Positions 17,205 to 26,098 are shown, numbered from the stretch's first letter. The stretch: DNA of 64,000 nt from Neptunomonas phycophila (GCF_001922575.1 NZ_MRCI01000002.1:186001-250000); one strand, 5' to 3'. Numbers and translations: made by a program. The notes: generated from the letters alone by a model not told the origin.

Positions 17205-18548
17205 TTAATGATCAAAAAGAGAGCGTCGGCCGGCATGGCGACGAGGCGAAGTATTTTTGCCGTTACCCTCTTGCGTAACTGACTCGTTAGGCACTTTTTT
17301 GGACGTTGCAGCCTTGGTTCGGTTAGTTTTTAAATGGTTGGCTTTTCCAGACTTATTTTTGCGCCGTTTAGGGGGCGGATTATGCGCTGACTTTTTGGCA
17401 TCAATCAGCTTGCCGTTCTCAATTGTGGGGACGGCTTGTAAAGGGATTTGCTTGCTTATGAGCTGGCAGATATCAGCGAGGTAGTTTTTCTCATCAGGTG
17501 CGACCAAAGAAATAGCTGTGCCTTCTTTTCCCGCTCGTCCTGTGCGGCCAATTCTGTGTACGTAAGCTTCAGGCAGGTTGGGCAGATCATAGTTAATCAC
17601 TTGTGGTAAGGATTCAATATCTAAGCCTCGGGCCGCTACATCGGTTGCTACCATGACACGCACTTCGCCATTTACAAATGCACTGAGTGCGGCATTTCGC
17701 TCACGCTGGAGTTTGTCGCCATGCATGGCGACAGCCGAAATACCTTCGGCATTTAAATAGTCGCATACCATGTCAGCTCGCCGTTTTGTGCGAGTGAAAA
17801 CAAGTGTTTGTGACCATTGGCAACCGTCAATTAAAAAACTCAAGATGTCGGATTTATCACTGTTATCGACTTTATACGCTTTTTGCTGCACCAATTTAGC
17901 GGTAGTGTTGCGAGTAGATGTACTGACTTTAACCGGTGATTTTAATAACGTATCGGCTAGCGACTCTATAGCAGGGTTGAAGGTCGCCGAAAATAAGAGT
18001 GTCTGGCGTTGTGCAGGGATAAAAGACATGATTTTTTTAATATCGTGGATAAAGCCCAGATCCAGCATGCGGTCAGCTTCGTCTAGTACGAGTATCTCTA
18101 CCTGTGCTAAAGAAATCTTTTTCTGGCTGACCATTTCCAATAAGCGGCCGGGTGTTGCAACTAATATGTCGGCTCCGCGTTTCATTTTACGGATTTGGTT
18201 ATCAAACCGAGCTCCCCCGTACAGCGATATAACTCGCATACCTAGGTGTTTACCATAGGCGAGTGTGTGGTCACCAACCTGGACCGCTAGCTCGCGTGTG
18301 GGGGTAAGTACCAGACCGCGAATATGATGATAATCTGGGGCGGCTGGGGTTTTGCTAAGCCTTTCTATCATCGGAAGCGCGAACCCGGCTGTTTTGCCAG
18401 TGCCGGTTTGAGCTTCTGCTAACAAATCTTTGCCTTCTAAAATTAGCGGGATAGCCTTTTCTTGGATAGGCGTAGGCTTGTCGTAGCCTAATGATTGCAG
18501 TGTAAATTGCAGTTCAGGGCATAAATGTAGGTCAGAAAACGCAGTCAT
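17205..18548 (-). CDS. rhlE: DEAD-box RNA helicase, RhlE-like
   Basis: A 447-residue ATP-dependent RNA helicase. The motifs are in order: Q motif GYDKPTPIQEKAIP near residues 18-31, motif I AQTGTGKTAGFALP near 44-57, PTRELAVQV, motif II LDEADRMLDLGF, motif III SATF, and motif VI HRIGRTGRAGKEG near 331-343. The basic C-terminal tail (about 385-447, rich in Lys, Asn and Ser) is the kind of RNA-binding extension found in RhlE proteins involved in ribosome assembly and cold adaptation. A second DEAD-box gene is at 24277-25584. RhlE assignment is by overall pattern; the family is certain. Confidence 0.85.
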   Translation of the reverse strand: MTAFSDLHLCPELQFTLQSLGYDKPTPIQEKAIPLILEGKDLLAEAQTGTGKTAGFALPMIERLSKTPAAPDYHHIRGLVLTPTRELAVQVGDHTLAYGKHLGMRVISLYGGARFDNQIRKMKRGADILVATPGRLLEMVSQKKISLAQVEILVLDEADRMLDLGFIHDIKKIMSFIPAQRQTLLFSATFNPAIESLADTLLKSPVKVSTSTRNTTAKLVQQKAYKVDNSDKSDILSFLIDGCQWSQTLVFTRTKRRADMVCDYLNAEGISAVAMHGDKLQRERNAALSAFVNGEVRVMVATDVAARGLDIESLPQVINYDLPNLPEAYVHRIGRTGRAGKEGTAISLVAPDEKNYLADICQLISKQIPLQAVPTIENGKLIDAKKSAHNPPPKRRKNKSGKANHLKTNRTKAATSKKVPNESVTQEGNGKNTSPRRHAGRRSLFDH

Positions 18549-18853
18549 AGCAGATCATCATAGCTTGTTGAAAGTGAAACGGTGCCGGGAAGTTAAGGTC
18601 GTAAATGAGATCGGGGCCTGAGGGGCAAAAATATGCATTAAGGCGCCTTTCGTAAGTACGCTATAGTAACGCAGACTAGTGACTCATGGATAGCGGCGTT
18701 TAGGTTGACAGCAGGGCTGTGTAGCCGTTATAACTGTTATAAGCTTTGGTGATTTAGTTATAACATGCCTTTCAGATGCATGATCCTTTTTGCTCTGGTT
18801 GAGGCCGTGTAGTCAAGCTAAGTCTCATACACTACAAATTTTAGGAAGTCAGA
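18549..18853. promoter_or_regulatory. Intergenic region with GTTATAAC elements
   Basis: This region lies between the helicase start and the leader of the DUF1127 gene and holds no gene of its own. It contains TTATAAC-T-GTTATAA at 18728-18742, a perfect palindrome around one base, and a further GTTATAAC at 18757-18764, about two helical turns on. This looks like a regulator-binding site for one of the flanking genes; the factor is unknown. Confidence 0.35.
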
Positions 18854-18940
18854 ATGACATTTTATGTCTCACATACGATTATTCGAAATAACGCAGCGGT
18901 TAAGCCGTTTATGCGTATTTCGTGTTTTCGCGTGTTCTGA
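18854..18940 (+). CDS. Possible 28-residue leader peptide
   Basis: An ATG at 18854 is preceded by AGGAAG with five-base spacing and opens a 28-codon frame ending TGA at 18938-18940. The product would begin MTFYVSHTII and end FRVF, with no similarity I recognise. It lies 109 bases upstream of the DUF1127 gene and is followed by a GC-rich hairpin, an arrangement seen in translated leaders. It could equally be chance; codon evidence is too short to judge. Confidence 0.35.
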   Translation: MTFYVSHTIIRNNAAVKPFMRISCFRVF

Positions 18941-18951
18941 TTTTTATTTGG

Positions 18952-18969
18952 CCGCGAAACTCTTCGCGG
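18952..18969 (+). other. Leader hairpin upstream of the DUF1127 gene
   Basis: CCGCGAA (18952-18958) and TTCGCGG (18963-18969) form a perfect seven-base stem with a four-base loop, 12 bases after the stop of the small upstream frame. No T-run follows, so it is not a simple terminator. It may be a regulatory leader structure. Confidence 0.45.
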
Positions 18970-19049
18970 TCCAAGGTGCTCTACTCCCTACCTAAGTCCT
19001 GCGAAGATCTTCTCGGCATTACTCTCATAATGTCTAAAGGAGATAGAAA

Positions 19050-19364
19050 ATGACATTTTTAGGATTAATTAAAGCGGGCTTCGATGCACTCCAACAGCGT
19101 GCGGCTGCAGCATATACTTATCAATCAATGGAACATCTTGATGATCGCTTACTCAGAGATGTGGGGCTTGTTCGACAGGGTAACCGGGTTGTATCGATTA
19201 ATGCTGATTTCTTAAACGGTGCGCAAAAAACGAGCCCTTCCATAGTAATGGATAGTCAGGAACTAAAGACCACCTCGGTAATCTGTTCGCGTTTAGGCAC
19301 TAATGATGTAGCCGTTCTACTTACACCGGACAAATCTACTCCACCTATGGGAGCCGGCGGTTAG
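19050..19364 (+). CDS. DUF1127 (YjiS-like) small protein
   Basis: A 104-residue protein whose residues 24-42 (YQSMEHLDDRLLRDVGL) carry the DUF1127 signature; this short Arg/Asp-rich helix is often found in small stress- or phosphate-responsive bacterial proteins. The C-terminal 60 residues are unassigned and longer than in the usual 45-70-residue members. An AGGAGA ribosome site precedes the ATG. The gene is flanked by a structured leader and a long hairpin terminator, so it is probably monocistronic. The molecular function is not established. Confidence 0.75.
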   Translation: MTFLGLIKAGFDALQQRAAAAYTYQSMEHLDDRLLRDVGLVRQGNRVVSINADFLNGAQKTSPSIVMDSQELKTTSVICSRLGTNDVAVLLTPDKSTPPMGAGG

Positions 19365-19370
19365 TTCGCA

Positions 19371-19434
19371 GCCTTACTAAAAAGATAGCTGGTGTAGAGA
19401 TCACTACATCCATTTTTTAGTAAGGCGATTTTTT
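19371..19434 (+). terminator. Long hairpin terminator after the DUF1127 gene
   Basis: GCCTTACTAAAAA (from 19371) pairs with TTTTTTAGTAAGGC (to 19425), with a smaller internal stem-loop (GGTGTAG/CTACATCC), followed by a run of T at 19428-19434. It lies six bases after the stop codon. Confidence 0.8.
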
Positions 19435-19566
19435 CTCGTAGGTATGTGATTTTAGAAAAAAGCACGATTAAATATGGTTTGATAAGCAACGCAGAATTTA
19501 ATCAGTTGCTTAGGCTGCAAAAGCGATAGACAATCCCTGCATCAGTTAACGGATAGGGATGTACCT

Positions 19567-20019
19567 ATGGATATTGTTTTGCAACCATGGCATTGGCTTG
19601 TGTTGGGCATGGTATTAATGGCCGCTGAGATATTTATACCCAGCTTTACCATTTTTTGGTTTGGGCTAGGTGGCTTTGTAGTCTCCTTCTTGCTTTGGCT
19701 CTCACCTGATTTAGCAATTAATTGGCAACTCTTCATTTGGGCCGTGTCTTCGGCTATCTTCACTGCGCTTTGGTTTATTATTTTATCGCCGCGTTTCAAA
19801 GACCATACAAAAGCCGGGATGGCAAAAGAGGCTATTTCAGGCGAAACAGGGCAGGTCATCAAGCGACCCACAGAACAAAGCCGCGGTGTAGCACGCTTTA
19901 CTACCCCTTTGCTGGGTGATGATGAGTGGGAATTTATATGTTCAGAGCCAGTTGAACTGGGCGATCGTATAATTGTTAGTGAATTATCTGGTAATACATT
20001 ACTAGTGGAAAAACGCTAA
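19567..20019 (+). CDS. NfeD family membrane protein
   Basis: A 150-residue protein of the short NfeD type (YbbJ of E. coli). It has two to three N-terminal membrane helices (about residues 8-75; AAEIFIPSFTIFWFGLGGF is characteristic) and a C-terminal OB-fold domain (about 85-150; GETGQVIKRP at the start, GDRIIVSELSGNTLLVEKR at the end). NfeD proteins are encoded with SPFH proteins and act in the same membrane assemblies. The SPFH gene begins 40 bases downstream, matching the ybbJ-qmcA pair. Confidence 0.88.
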   Translation: MDIVLQPWHWLVLGMVLMAAEIFIPSFTIFWFGLGGFVVSFLLWLSPDLAINWQLFIWAVSSAIFTALWFIILSPRFKDHTKAGMAKEAISGETGQVIKRPTEQSRGVARFTTPLLGDDEWEFICSEPVELGDRIIVSELSGNTLLVEKR

Positions 20020-20059
20020 AATTAGTGAATATTTTAATGTCTATAAAAGGGAGTTTCGT

Positions 20060-20905
20060 GTGGAAAGTTTAATAGTTGCCGGTATATTTTTGTTGGTAGT
20101 TATAGTCACTATTTTTTCGAGTGTAAAAATAGTGCCTCAAGGTAGTAAGTTTGTAATACAACGTTTAGGTAAGTTTTCTAGAACATTAGGCCCCGGCCTT
20201 AAAATAATTATTCCGTATATTGATCAAGTGGCTTATACCGTCACGACTAAAGATATTGTGATGGATATTCCGTCGCAAGAAGTTATCACCAAAGATAATG
20301 CGGTTATTATTGCGAATGCCGTTGCTTACATTAATATTGTTTCCCCTGAAAAAGCGGTATATGGCGTCGAAGATTATATTTTAGCGATACAAAATCTAGT
20401 GCAAACGTCGTTACGTTCAATCGTCGGCGAAATGGGACTGGATGATGCGTTATCATCACGAGACCAAATAAAAGCTAAGCTTAAGTCTGCTATCTCGGAT
20501 GATATTTCAGATTGGGGTATCACGCTAAAAACAGTTGAAATTCAAGATATTACGCCGTCAGGAACGATGCAGGCAGCCATGGAAGAACAGGCGGCGGCAG
20601 AGCGTCAAAGACGGGCTCGCGTAACACGTGCTGATGGTGAAAAGTCTGCCGCTATTCTCGAAGCAGAAGGCCGTCTTGAGGCGTCCAAACGTGATGCGGA
20701 AGCGCAAATTGTCTTAGCTGAGGCAAGCCAAGTATCGATTGGTAAAGTTACAGGCGCTATTCAAGGTAACGAGTTACCTGTGATGTATATATTAGGTGAA
20801 AAATATGTTGATGCATTACAAGCTATGTCGCAGTCAGATAATGCGAAAACGGTGATTTTACCAGCCGATTTACCAGCTGCGCTTAAAGGAATGCTAGGTC
20901 GTTAA
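20060..20905 (+). CDS. qmcA: SPFH/band 7 protein, QmcA-like
   Basis: A 281-residue stomatin-like protein anchored by one N-terminal helix (residues 2-22). The band 7 domain follows (VPQGSKFVIQRLGKFSRTL near 26-44; ITKDNAVIIANAVAYINI near 75-92; SLRSIVGEMGLDDALSSRDQ near 116-135), then a coiled-coil region rich in Glu/Ala (about 180-235). Such proteins form large ring-like assemblies in the inner membrane and modulate proteases or membrane domains. The start codon is GTG at 20060 with AAGGGAG upstream. The NfeD partner is immediately upstream. Confidence 0.9.
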   Translation: MESLIVAGIFLLVVIVTIFSSVKIVPQGSKFVIQRLGKFSRTLGPGLKIIIPYIDQVAYTVTTKDIVMDIPSQEVITKDNAVIIANAVAYINIVSPEKAVYGVEDYILAIQNLVQTSLRSIVGEMGLDDALSSRDQIKAKLKSAISDDISDWGITLKTVEIQDITPSGTMQAAMEEQAAAERQRRARVTRADGEKSAAILEAEGRLEASKRDAEAQIVLAEASQVSIGKVTGAIQGNELPVMYILGEKYVDALQAMSQSDNAKTVILPADLPAALKGMLGR

Positions 20906-20971
20906 GGCTGATTCACGAATTGTTCATCTGGAAATACGACAATGGTCGAAAATAACTAAGAGGAAACTACT

Positions 20972-21382
20972 GTGAGCTTTATAAAGGAATTTAAGGAATT
21001 TGCAGTTAAAGGCAACGTCATGGATATGGCGGTGGGTATTATCATTGGGGCAGCCTTTGGTAAAATCGTATCATCATTTGTGGGTGATATTGTTATGCCG
21101 CCAATCGGTATGTTAATGGGTGGGGTCGACTTTTCTGACCTGGCCTATATTTTGAAGCCTGCTGAAGGTGAAATAGCGGCTGTTTCGATTAACTACGGTA
21201 AATTTATCCAAACAGTACTGGATTTCTTGATTGTAGCGATGGCTGTTTTCATGGCGATTAAGTCAATCAACTCTATGAAGCGCAAGGAAGAAGAAGCGCC
21301 GCAAGAGCCAGAAGCAGATCCTGAGCCTACTAAAGAAGAAGTTCTATTAAGCGAAATACGCGATATTCTTCGTACTAAGTAA
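20972..21382 (+). CDS. mscL: Large-conductance mechanosensitive channel MscL
   Basis: A 136-residue channel protein with the canonical N-terminal amphipathic helix ([20 protein letters not shown]), the first pore-lining helix ([20 protein letters not shown] near 21-40), a short periplasmic loop with INYGKFIQ and the second helix ([16 protein letters not shown] near 86-101). An acidic cytoplasmic tail ending in a helix ([10 protein letters not shown]) completes it. It releases solutes on hypo-osmotic shock. The start is GTG at 20972 with an AGAGGAAA ribosome site. Two hairpins follow the stop. Confidence 0.96.
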   Translation: MSFIKEFKEFAVKGNVMDMAVGIIIGAAFGKIVSSFVGDIVMPPIGMLMGGVDFSDLAYILKPAEGEIAAVSINYGKFIQTVLDFLIVAMAVFMAIKSINSMKRKEEEAPQEPEADPEPTKEEVLLSEIRDILRTK

Positions 21383-21393
21383 AAACGAAGTAG

Positions 21394-21453
21394 GGCTAAA
21401 GTTAATACTTTTGCCCTGCAGCTGAAAAAGGTGTGCAAAAGCGCGCCTTTTTT
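21394..21453 (+). terminator. Hairpins terminating mscL
   Basis: GGGCTAAAGT...ACTTTTGCCC forms a first hairpin (21394-21417). A second, AAAAAGGTGTGC-AAAA-GCGCGCCTTTTTT (21425-21453), has a T-run on the plus strand and an A-run on the other side, a classical intrinsic terminator. Its position excludes the in-frame GTG at 21431 as the start of the next gene. Confidence 0.8.
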
Positions 21454-21466
21454 GTATCCTCTGTTC

Positions 21467-21646
21467 ATGATTGATTCTCCCTGTGTGCGCCGTTGTTGCC
21501 TCGACGATAAAGATATTTGTATCGGTTGCTTACGCTCGCTAAGCGAGATACGCAGCTGGCCTCAAGCTGATGAGCCCGCCAAAAAACGCATTTTAGCCAA
21601 CGTAGAGCGGCGTAAAGCGAATACTTTTTTGAAGCTAATTCCTTAA
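21467..21646 (+). CDS. DUF1289 family small cysteine-rich protein
   Basis: A 59-residue protein with the DUF1289 signature: SPCVRRCCLDDKDICIGCLR near residues 4-23, four spaced cysteines that probably bind a metal or iron-sulfur cluster, followed by LSEIRSWPQADEPAKKRIL. The ATG at 21467 is chosen because the longer frame would begin inside the mscL terminator. Function of the family is not established; members are widespread in proteobacteria next to unrelated genes. Confidence 0.8.
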   Translation: MIDSPCVRRCCLDDKDICIGCLRSLSEIRSWPQADEPAKKRILANVERRKANTFLKLIP

Positions 21647-21942
21647 TGTTGTAGTTTCTTGATTCTAATTGATGCTGCTCATCACATTCTTTCTGTTTTT
21701 TTTGTTAAAATCGATACTTAAGTTCTATAGTTATATTCATACTAAATGCGCGGTTAATTGTATGCTTGTACGCCTGCATAGTTATGCCGTTATTTTAATG
21801 TGGCAGGGTGATAGATATCGGTAGGGTGTCGCCTTGCTAAACAATCGAAGAGTTGGTGGTCGTCAGGCACGGAACGTCTGTACTGCTACTAATAGCTGTA
21901 TTCGGAGTCTTTAACACCAAATAATAAGTGAGCTCAGGGAAT
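21647..21942. other. Intergenic region before the GGDEF-EAL gene
   Basis: About 295 bases with an AT-rich left half and a mixed right half. I see no gene, no clear operator and no recognisable riboswitch fold; the promoter of the downstream gene presumably lies here. Confidence 0.4.
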
Positions 21943-24177
21943 ATGAGTTTTACTAAGCAATTTATTCACTTTTTAGTTAAGCTCCCAGCGCTGACAGGAG
22001 GTGTTATCTTCCTCTTGTTGCTGGTTTTAGCTTACTTTTTCATTAAAAGTGAATCTGATCAAATTATTGCAGAGCAGAAAATATCTTCGCTTGGGCAAGT
22101 CGGTGTGTTTCGTGCTCAAATCGAGCGGGATATCAACTCAGTTTTAGCTGTACTTAAAGCGCTAAAAGCTGAAGTTGCCGTTGATATGGATTTATCTGAA
22201 GAACATTTCCCGACTGTTGCGCGTGAACTTTTATTAGAAAATAAATTGCTCACACATCTCAATATCGCTCCAGACCTAACCATTAAGTACATTTTTCCGT
22301 CGGAAGGAAAAGAGCATTTAATTGGCACTAGCTACAATGTTTATTCGCGACAAATGCCACTTATTCAAGAGGCTATAAAGCATCGTAACTTAGCGGTTTC
22401 GTCCCCTCAAGTATTGAGCGATGATTCAACAGCGATTGTTGCGCGTTATCCTATATTCATTGAAACCGATGAAGAGCCTTTTTTTTGGGGGATCGTGTCA
22501 GCATTAATTGATCAAAATGATTTATTTGCTGCGCTTCTAAATGAAAGTGATCTAGGGGGCTATCGAGTAGCCGTCGGGGAGCTAGGTGACGAAGGGGGTA
22601 TGAAAACTGTGTTCGTTGGTGATTCTTCCGTCTTGGAACAAGAACCTGTTATCGATGTAATTCAGTTACCTATCAAACGTTGGTTTTTAGCCGCTACTCC
22701 AGTTGAAGGGTGGTCCGTTCCTAGTTCTAGATTATGGATGATGTGGGGGCTGTCTGTCGTTGTTTCTGGCTTCATTGCTTGTGGTGTTTTTTTGTTAGGT
22801 CGGGTTTATAACGACAAAACACGTGCGGTCAATACAGCGAATTACCGTGCTAATTACGACGTGCTAACGGGCTTGCCAAACCGGTATCATTTTAGTCAAC
22901 GCCTTAATTCATTAATCCGTGAAGTAAAGCGTGAAGAGCAAGGCTTCGCCGTTTTCTTTATAGATATTGATTACTTTAAACAAATAAATGATAGCGCAGG
23001 CCATGCCATAGGAGATCAGCTACTGATCGAGTTCTCTGATCGGCTTAAACAATCGGCGCGTGATAGCGATATTGTAGCTCGTTTGGCTGGTGACGAGTTT
23101 GTGGTTGTATTAAGGAATATCGAAGACGTAATTCAAGCGGATTTACTGGCCGAGAAAATGCAGAAAAAGATAACTCAGCCCTTTAATATGAATAACCGCC
23201 AATACAGCATTTCCGCCAGTATGGGGATTGCCATGTATCCTCTGGATGGAGATGACGTATCAAGCTTATTACTACACTCTGATCAGGCGATGTATGCTGC
23301 CAAGCGTGCAGGTCGCAACGGATATTTCTTTTTCAATGAGGGCATGCAAGATGAAGCCGAGCATTTTCTGGATGTGCACAATAACATTTTAAAAGGTATT
23401 CAAGAGAACCAATTCGTTCTGCATTACCAGCCCATCATGAGCTTAAATAGTGGTCGTATTGTTAAATGTGAGGCGTTGATCCGCTGGAAGCATCCTGACA
23501 AAGGGCTGATGCAACCCGATGAGTTTATACCAATCGCAGAGCGCACCGGTGCCATTCGAGAGCTCGGTAACTGGGTCCTTAAACAAGCGTGTAAAGATCA
23601 CCGTAAGTTTATGGAAAATGATATTGATATTCAGATTGCTATCAACCGTTCGGTGAATGAGTTTTATTCGACTCGCGCTTACGAGAAGTGGAAAGCGATC
23701 ATTCGAGAAAACGGTATCGATTGCCGTAAACTAGTATTCGAAATTACCGAATCTTTATTTATGGATAAGCATGTCAATCGAATCAATGTTGTGTCCGCGC
23801 TTCGGAAAATGGGGATTGAATTTGCTGTAGACGATTTTGGAACAGGCTACTCGGCTATTAATTACTTACGCAGCTACCCCGTTAACTACTTAAAAATTGA
23901 TAAAAGCTTCATTCAGGATTTACTGCATGATGAGCAAGATCGAACGCTGGTCGAGGTCATTGTTAAAATGGGGACGGCGCTCAATATAGGGGTGATAGCA
24001 GAGGGGGTCGAAAACGATGGGCAAGTTGATGTGCTTCGTTCTTTTGGGTGTGAATACATTCAAGGTTATTGGCTAGCTCCTGCATTACCAATAGAGCAAG
24101 CTATTGCCTTCTGCCAAGACGCTCAGGATAGCCTGCTAAGCAGCGTGAGAGGAACCGATAAGCCCAATGATGATTGA
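21943..24177 (+). CDS. Membrane GGDEF-EAL cyclic di-GMP protein with periplasmic sensor
   Basis: A protein of about 744 residues. An N-terminal membrane helix (about 12-34), a periplasmic PDC/CACHE-like sensor (about 40-265) and a second helix (about 265-290) precede a GGDEF domain. The active-site loop reads LAGDEF (near 23080-23100), a common functional variant, with an RDSD inhibitory site just upstream. The EAL domain retains CEALIRWKHP, FEITES, DDFGTGYSAINYL, YLKIDKSFI and AEGVEN, so phosphodiesterase activity is likely too. It would couple an external ligand to c-di-GMP turnover. An upstream in-frame GTG at 21928 exists but lacks a ribosome site; I prefer the ATG at 21943. It is monocistronic. 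Confidence 0.88.
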   Translation: MSFTKQFIHFLVKLPALTGGVIFLLLLVLAYFFIKSESDQIIAEQKISSLGQVGVFRAQIERDINSVLAVLKALKAEVAVDMDLSEEHFPTVARELLLENKLLTHLNIAPDLTIKYIFPSEGKEHLIGTSYNVYSRQMPLIQEAIKHRNLAVSSPQVLSDDSTAIVARYPIFIETDEEPFFWGIVSALIDQNDLFAALLNESDLGGYRVAVGELGDEGGMKTVFVGDSSVLEQEPVIDVIQLPIKRWFLAATPVEGWSVPSSRLWMMWGLSVVVSGFIACGVFLLGRVYNDKTRAVNTANYRANYDVLTGLPNRYHFSQRLNSLIREVKREEQGFAVFFIDIDYFKQINDSAGHAIGDQLLIEFSDRLKQSARDSDIVARLAGDEFVVVLRNIEDVIQADLLAEKMQKKITQPFNMNNRQYSISASMGIAMYPLDGDDVSSLLLHSDQAMYAAKRAGRNGYFFFNEGMQDEAEHFLDVHNNILKGIQENQFVLHYQPIMSLNSGRIVKCEALIRWKHPDKGLMQPDEFIPIAERTGAIRELGNWVLKQACKDHRKFMENDIDIQIAINRSVNEFYSTRAYEKWKAIIRENGIDCRKLVFEITESLFMDKHVNRINVVSALRKMGIEFAVDDFGTGYSAINYLRSYPVNYLKIDKSFIQDLLHDEQDRTLVEVIVKMGTALNIGVIAEGVENDGQVDVLRSFGCEYIQGYWLAPALPIEQAIAFCQDAQDSLLSSVRGTDKPNDD

Positions 24178-24276
24178 TTGCGTTTGGCGTTGAGTGATTG
24201 TCGATGGTTCAGAGCTCCACAGCTCCACAGCTTATGTCGGCTAAGCGTGTGGAGTGATCCCTGTAATCGTAATTTT

Positions 24277-25584
24277 CTATCGCTTTTTGAAAGGGGAAAA
24301 ACCATCATCAATCGGTGCCGACGGAGATGAAGGCCGCTTCCCGGCTCTCTTCTTAGGCGCCGCTTTTGTCTTACTTAGTTTTTTCTCCGCTGTCTTTTTC
24401 TTTTTTGGCCCTGCGGCTTTGCCAGAGGCTTTCAGCTTTTTCGGCCCCAAATAACTACCTTCAAGGCCTTTAATGGTACGTTTCTCGAAGTGAGTCTTGA
24501 GATAACGCTCAATGCTTGACATGAGGTTCCATTCATTAGGGCTGATGAGTGAAATCGCCAAGCCTTGGCGCCCTGCGCGACCCGTTCTTCCTACACGGTG
24601 AGTGTGTTCGTCACCTTTGCGTGCCATTTCATAGTTGATAACTAGGTCGATACCGTCCACATCCAGACCGCGCGCGGCTACATCGGTGGCAACCAAGATG
24701 TCAATTTTCCCAATTTTTAGCAGGTTCATTGCATGCTTGCGCTGTTCCTGGGTGAGATCCCCATGAATAACACCCGCTTTTAACTTGTTGTAGCGTAAGT
24801 AGCCCGATAGACGATCGGCTTGTACTTTTGTGTTGACAAAGACAATCGCTTTCTCATAAGTCTCATGTGTAAGTAGCCAGACTAATTGCTTATCTTTCAA
24901 ACTGTTATCAATAGCCGGGATTATTTGCTGTGCAATGTTAATGTGCGCAGCTCGGCGGCTGGTGAGCATTAAGTTTTCGGGATCTTTTAGTGAGGATGAA
25001 ACAACAGAGGACATGCTTTTATGGCCCAGTGTTGCAGAGAACAGCAGCGATTGCCGCTCTTCAGGGCAGGCTGAAATAATGCGATTCATGTCTTCTTCGA
25101 ATCCCATCTCAAGCATACGGTCTGCTTCATCTAAGATGAGAACCTCGATGTCTTCAAGGGAAATACTCTGCCTATCTAAATGCTCAACTAACCGGCCTGG
25201 CGTTGCTATTAATATTTCAGGATTTTTACGTAAACGAGCTGCTTGGGGCTTGAACGGCTCTCCGCCGCAAACCGTATCTGCATTGATAAAAGTGAATTTG
25301 GCAAATTTAGCGATCTCTTCCTGAATTTGTATCGCCAGCTCCCGGGTAGGGGCAAGTATGAGCGCGCGAGCACCTAAATTGGGTTGTTTATTAGTCTGCA
25401 AGCGTTGCAACAAAGGTAACCCGAACGCTAAGGTTTTACCGCTGCCTGTTTCTGCCGTTACTAGTAAATCTTTACCCGCTAGCGCCAGAGGAATAGTTTC
25501 TCGCTGTACGTCTGTTGGCTTAGTAAAAGAGAGTGAATCCAGCGCTTTTAATAAACGCTCGTCGAGGTTGAATTCAGTGAACAC
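24277..25584 (-). CDS. DEAD-box RNA helicase, SrmB/RhlE-like
   Basis: A 435-residue ATP-dependent RNA helicase with Q motif FTKPTDVQRETIP near residues 20-32, motif I AETGSGKTLAFGLP near 45-58, PTRELAIQIQEEI, motif II LDEADRMLEMGF, SATL (motif III) and HRVGRTGRAGRQG (motif VI). The C-terminal 60 residues are extremely lysine-rich (for example PKKKKTAEKK) and probably bind RNA. It is a second DEAD-box paralogue near the RhlE-type gene at 17205-18548; the two differ through the whole core, so this is not a recent duplication. SrmB-like ribosome assembly is a guess. Confidence 0.83.
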   Translation of the reverse strand: MFTEFNLDERLLKALDSLSFTKPTDVQRETIPLALAGKDLLVTAETGSGKTLAFGLPLLQRLQTNKQPNLGARALILAPTRELAIQIQEEIAKFAKFTFINADTVCGGEPFKPQAARLRKNPEILIATPGRLVEHLDRQSISLEDIEVLILDEADRMLEMGFEEDMNRIISACPEERQSLLFSATLGHKSMSSVVSSSLKDPENLMLTSRRAAHINIAQQIIPAIDNSLKDKQLVWLLTHETYEKAIVFVNTKVQADRLSGYLRYNKLKAGVIHGDLTQEQRKHAMNLLKIGKIDILVATDVAARGLDVDGIDLVINYEMARKGDEHTHRVGRTGRAGRQGLAISLISPNEWNLMSSIERYLKTHFEKRTIKGLEGSYLGPKKLKASGKAAGPKKKKTAEKKLSKTKAAPKKRAGKRPSSPSAPIDDGFSPFKKR

Positions 25585-25653
25585 AGGCAGTTAATCTCAA
25601 TAGTCAATAAAGAGAACATGCTACCAGATTTGTCAGCAGTAGGGCAGAACAGA

Positions 25654-25680
25654 AACGGCAAGTACGGGTGACTTGCCGTT
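25654..25680 (-). terminator. Hairpin after the DUF4332 gene
   Basis: AACGGCAAGT and ACTTGCCGTT form a perfect ten-base stem with a seven-base loop, 14 bases past the minus-strand stop at 25694. On that strand it is followed by a T-rich stretch (TCTGTTCTG), a moderate intrinsic terminator. Confidence 0.65.
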
Positions 25681-25693
25681 AAATGATGAGATA

Positions 25694-26098
25694 TTAATAG
25701 TGGATAGCGCGCGGTAGCTCTTTAGCTTGAGTTACCCAGCCTTCAACTTGGTTGCTAGAAGGCATTTGAACAACGATGGATTGCTCAGTATTAATTTCTA
25801 CCATTTTGGCGTGTAAGTTAGCACCATTACGTTGCGCAAGTTCCGGTACGGTGTCTACACCTGCTAACTCAAGTAAATCGGCATAAGCTGTGCTTACCCC
25901 TTTGATGCGTGCCAAGTCAGCACGGTTTAGCCACGCTAAAATATCTTTTTCGTCTAAGCCAGAAGCGCTTGCTACCTCTTTACGGCCCTTTTTATCACCA
26001 CAAACCTCAAGGAATTTTTCCTGAGTTGTCGCGCCTGCTTCTTTTAATTTTGTTGCGCTTGCTTCTGTAATGCCTTTAATGTCGGTCAGCTTAGCCAT
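25694..26098 (-). CDS. DUF4332 helix-hairpin-helix protein
   Basis: A 134-residue cytoplasmic protein with two helix-hairpin-helix-like units: LTDIKGITEASATKLKEAG near residues 4-22 and LARIKGVSTAYADLLELAG near 62-80, each with the GxT/S turn typical of the fold. This matches the DUF4332 family, thought to bind nucleic acid by analogy with other HhH proteins. The role is unknown. It is transcribed alone, with a hairpin after the stop. Confidence 0.75.
   Translation of the reverse strand: MAKLTDIKGITEASATKLKEAGATTQEKFLEVCGDKKGRKEVASASGLDEKDILAWLNRADLARIKGVSTAYADLLELAGVDTVPELAQRNGANLHAKMVEINTEQSIVVQMPSSNQVEGWVTQAKELPRAIHY

Noticed and set aside
21647-21942. A c-di-GMP riboswitch upstream of the GGDEF-EAL gene
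   Set aside because: I could not find the conserved paired helices or core bases of GEMM-type riboswitches in this stretch.
17205-25584. The two DEAD-box helicases as a recent duplication
   Set aside because: They share only family motifs; flanks, tails and most core positions differ.
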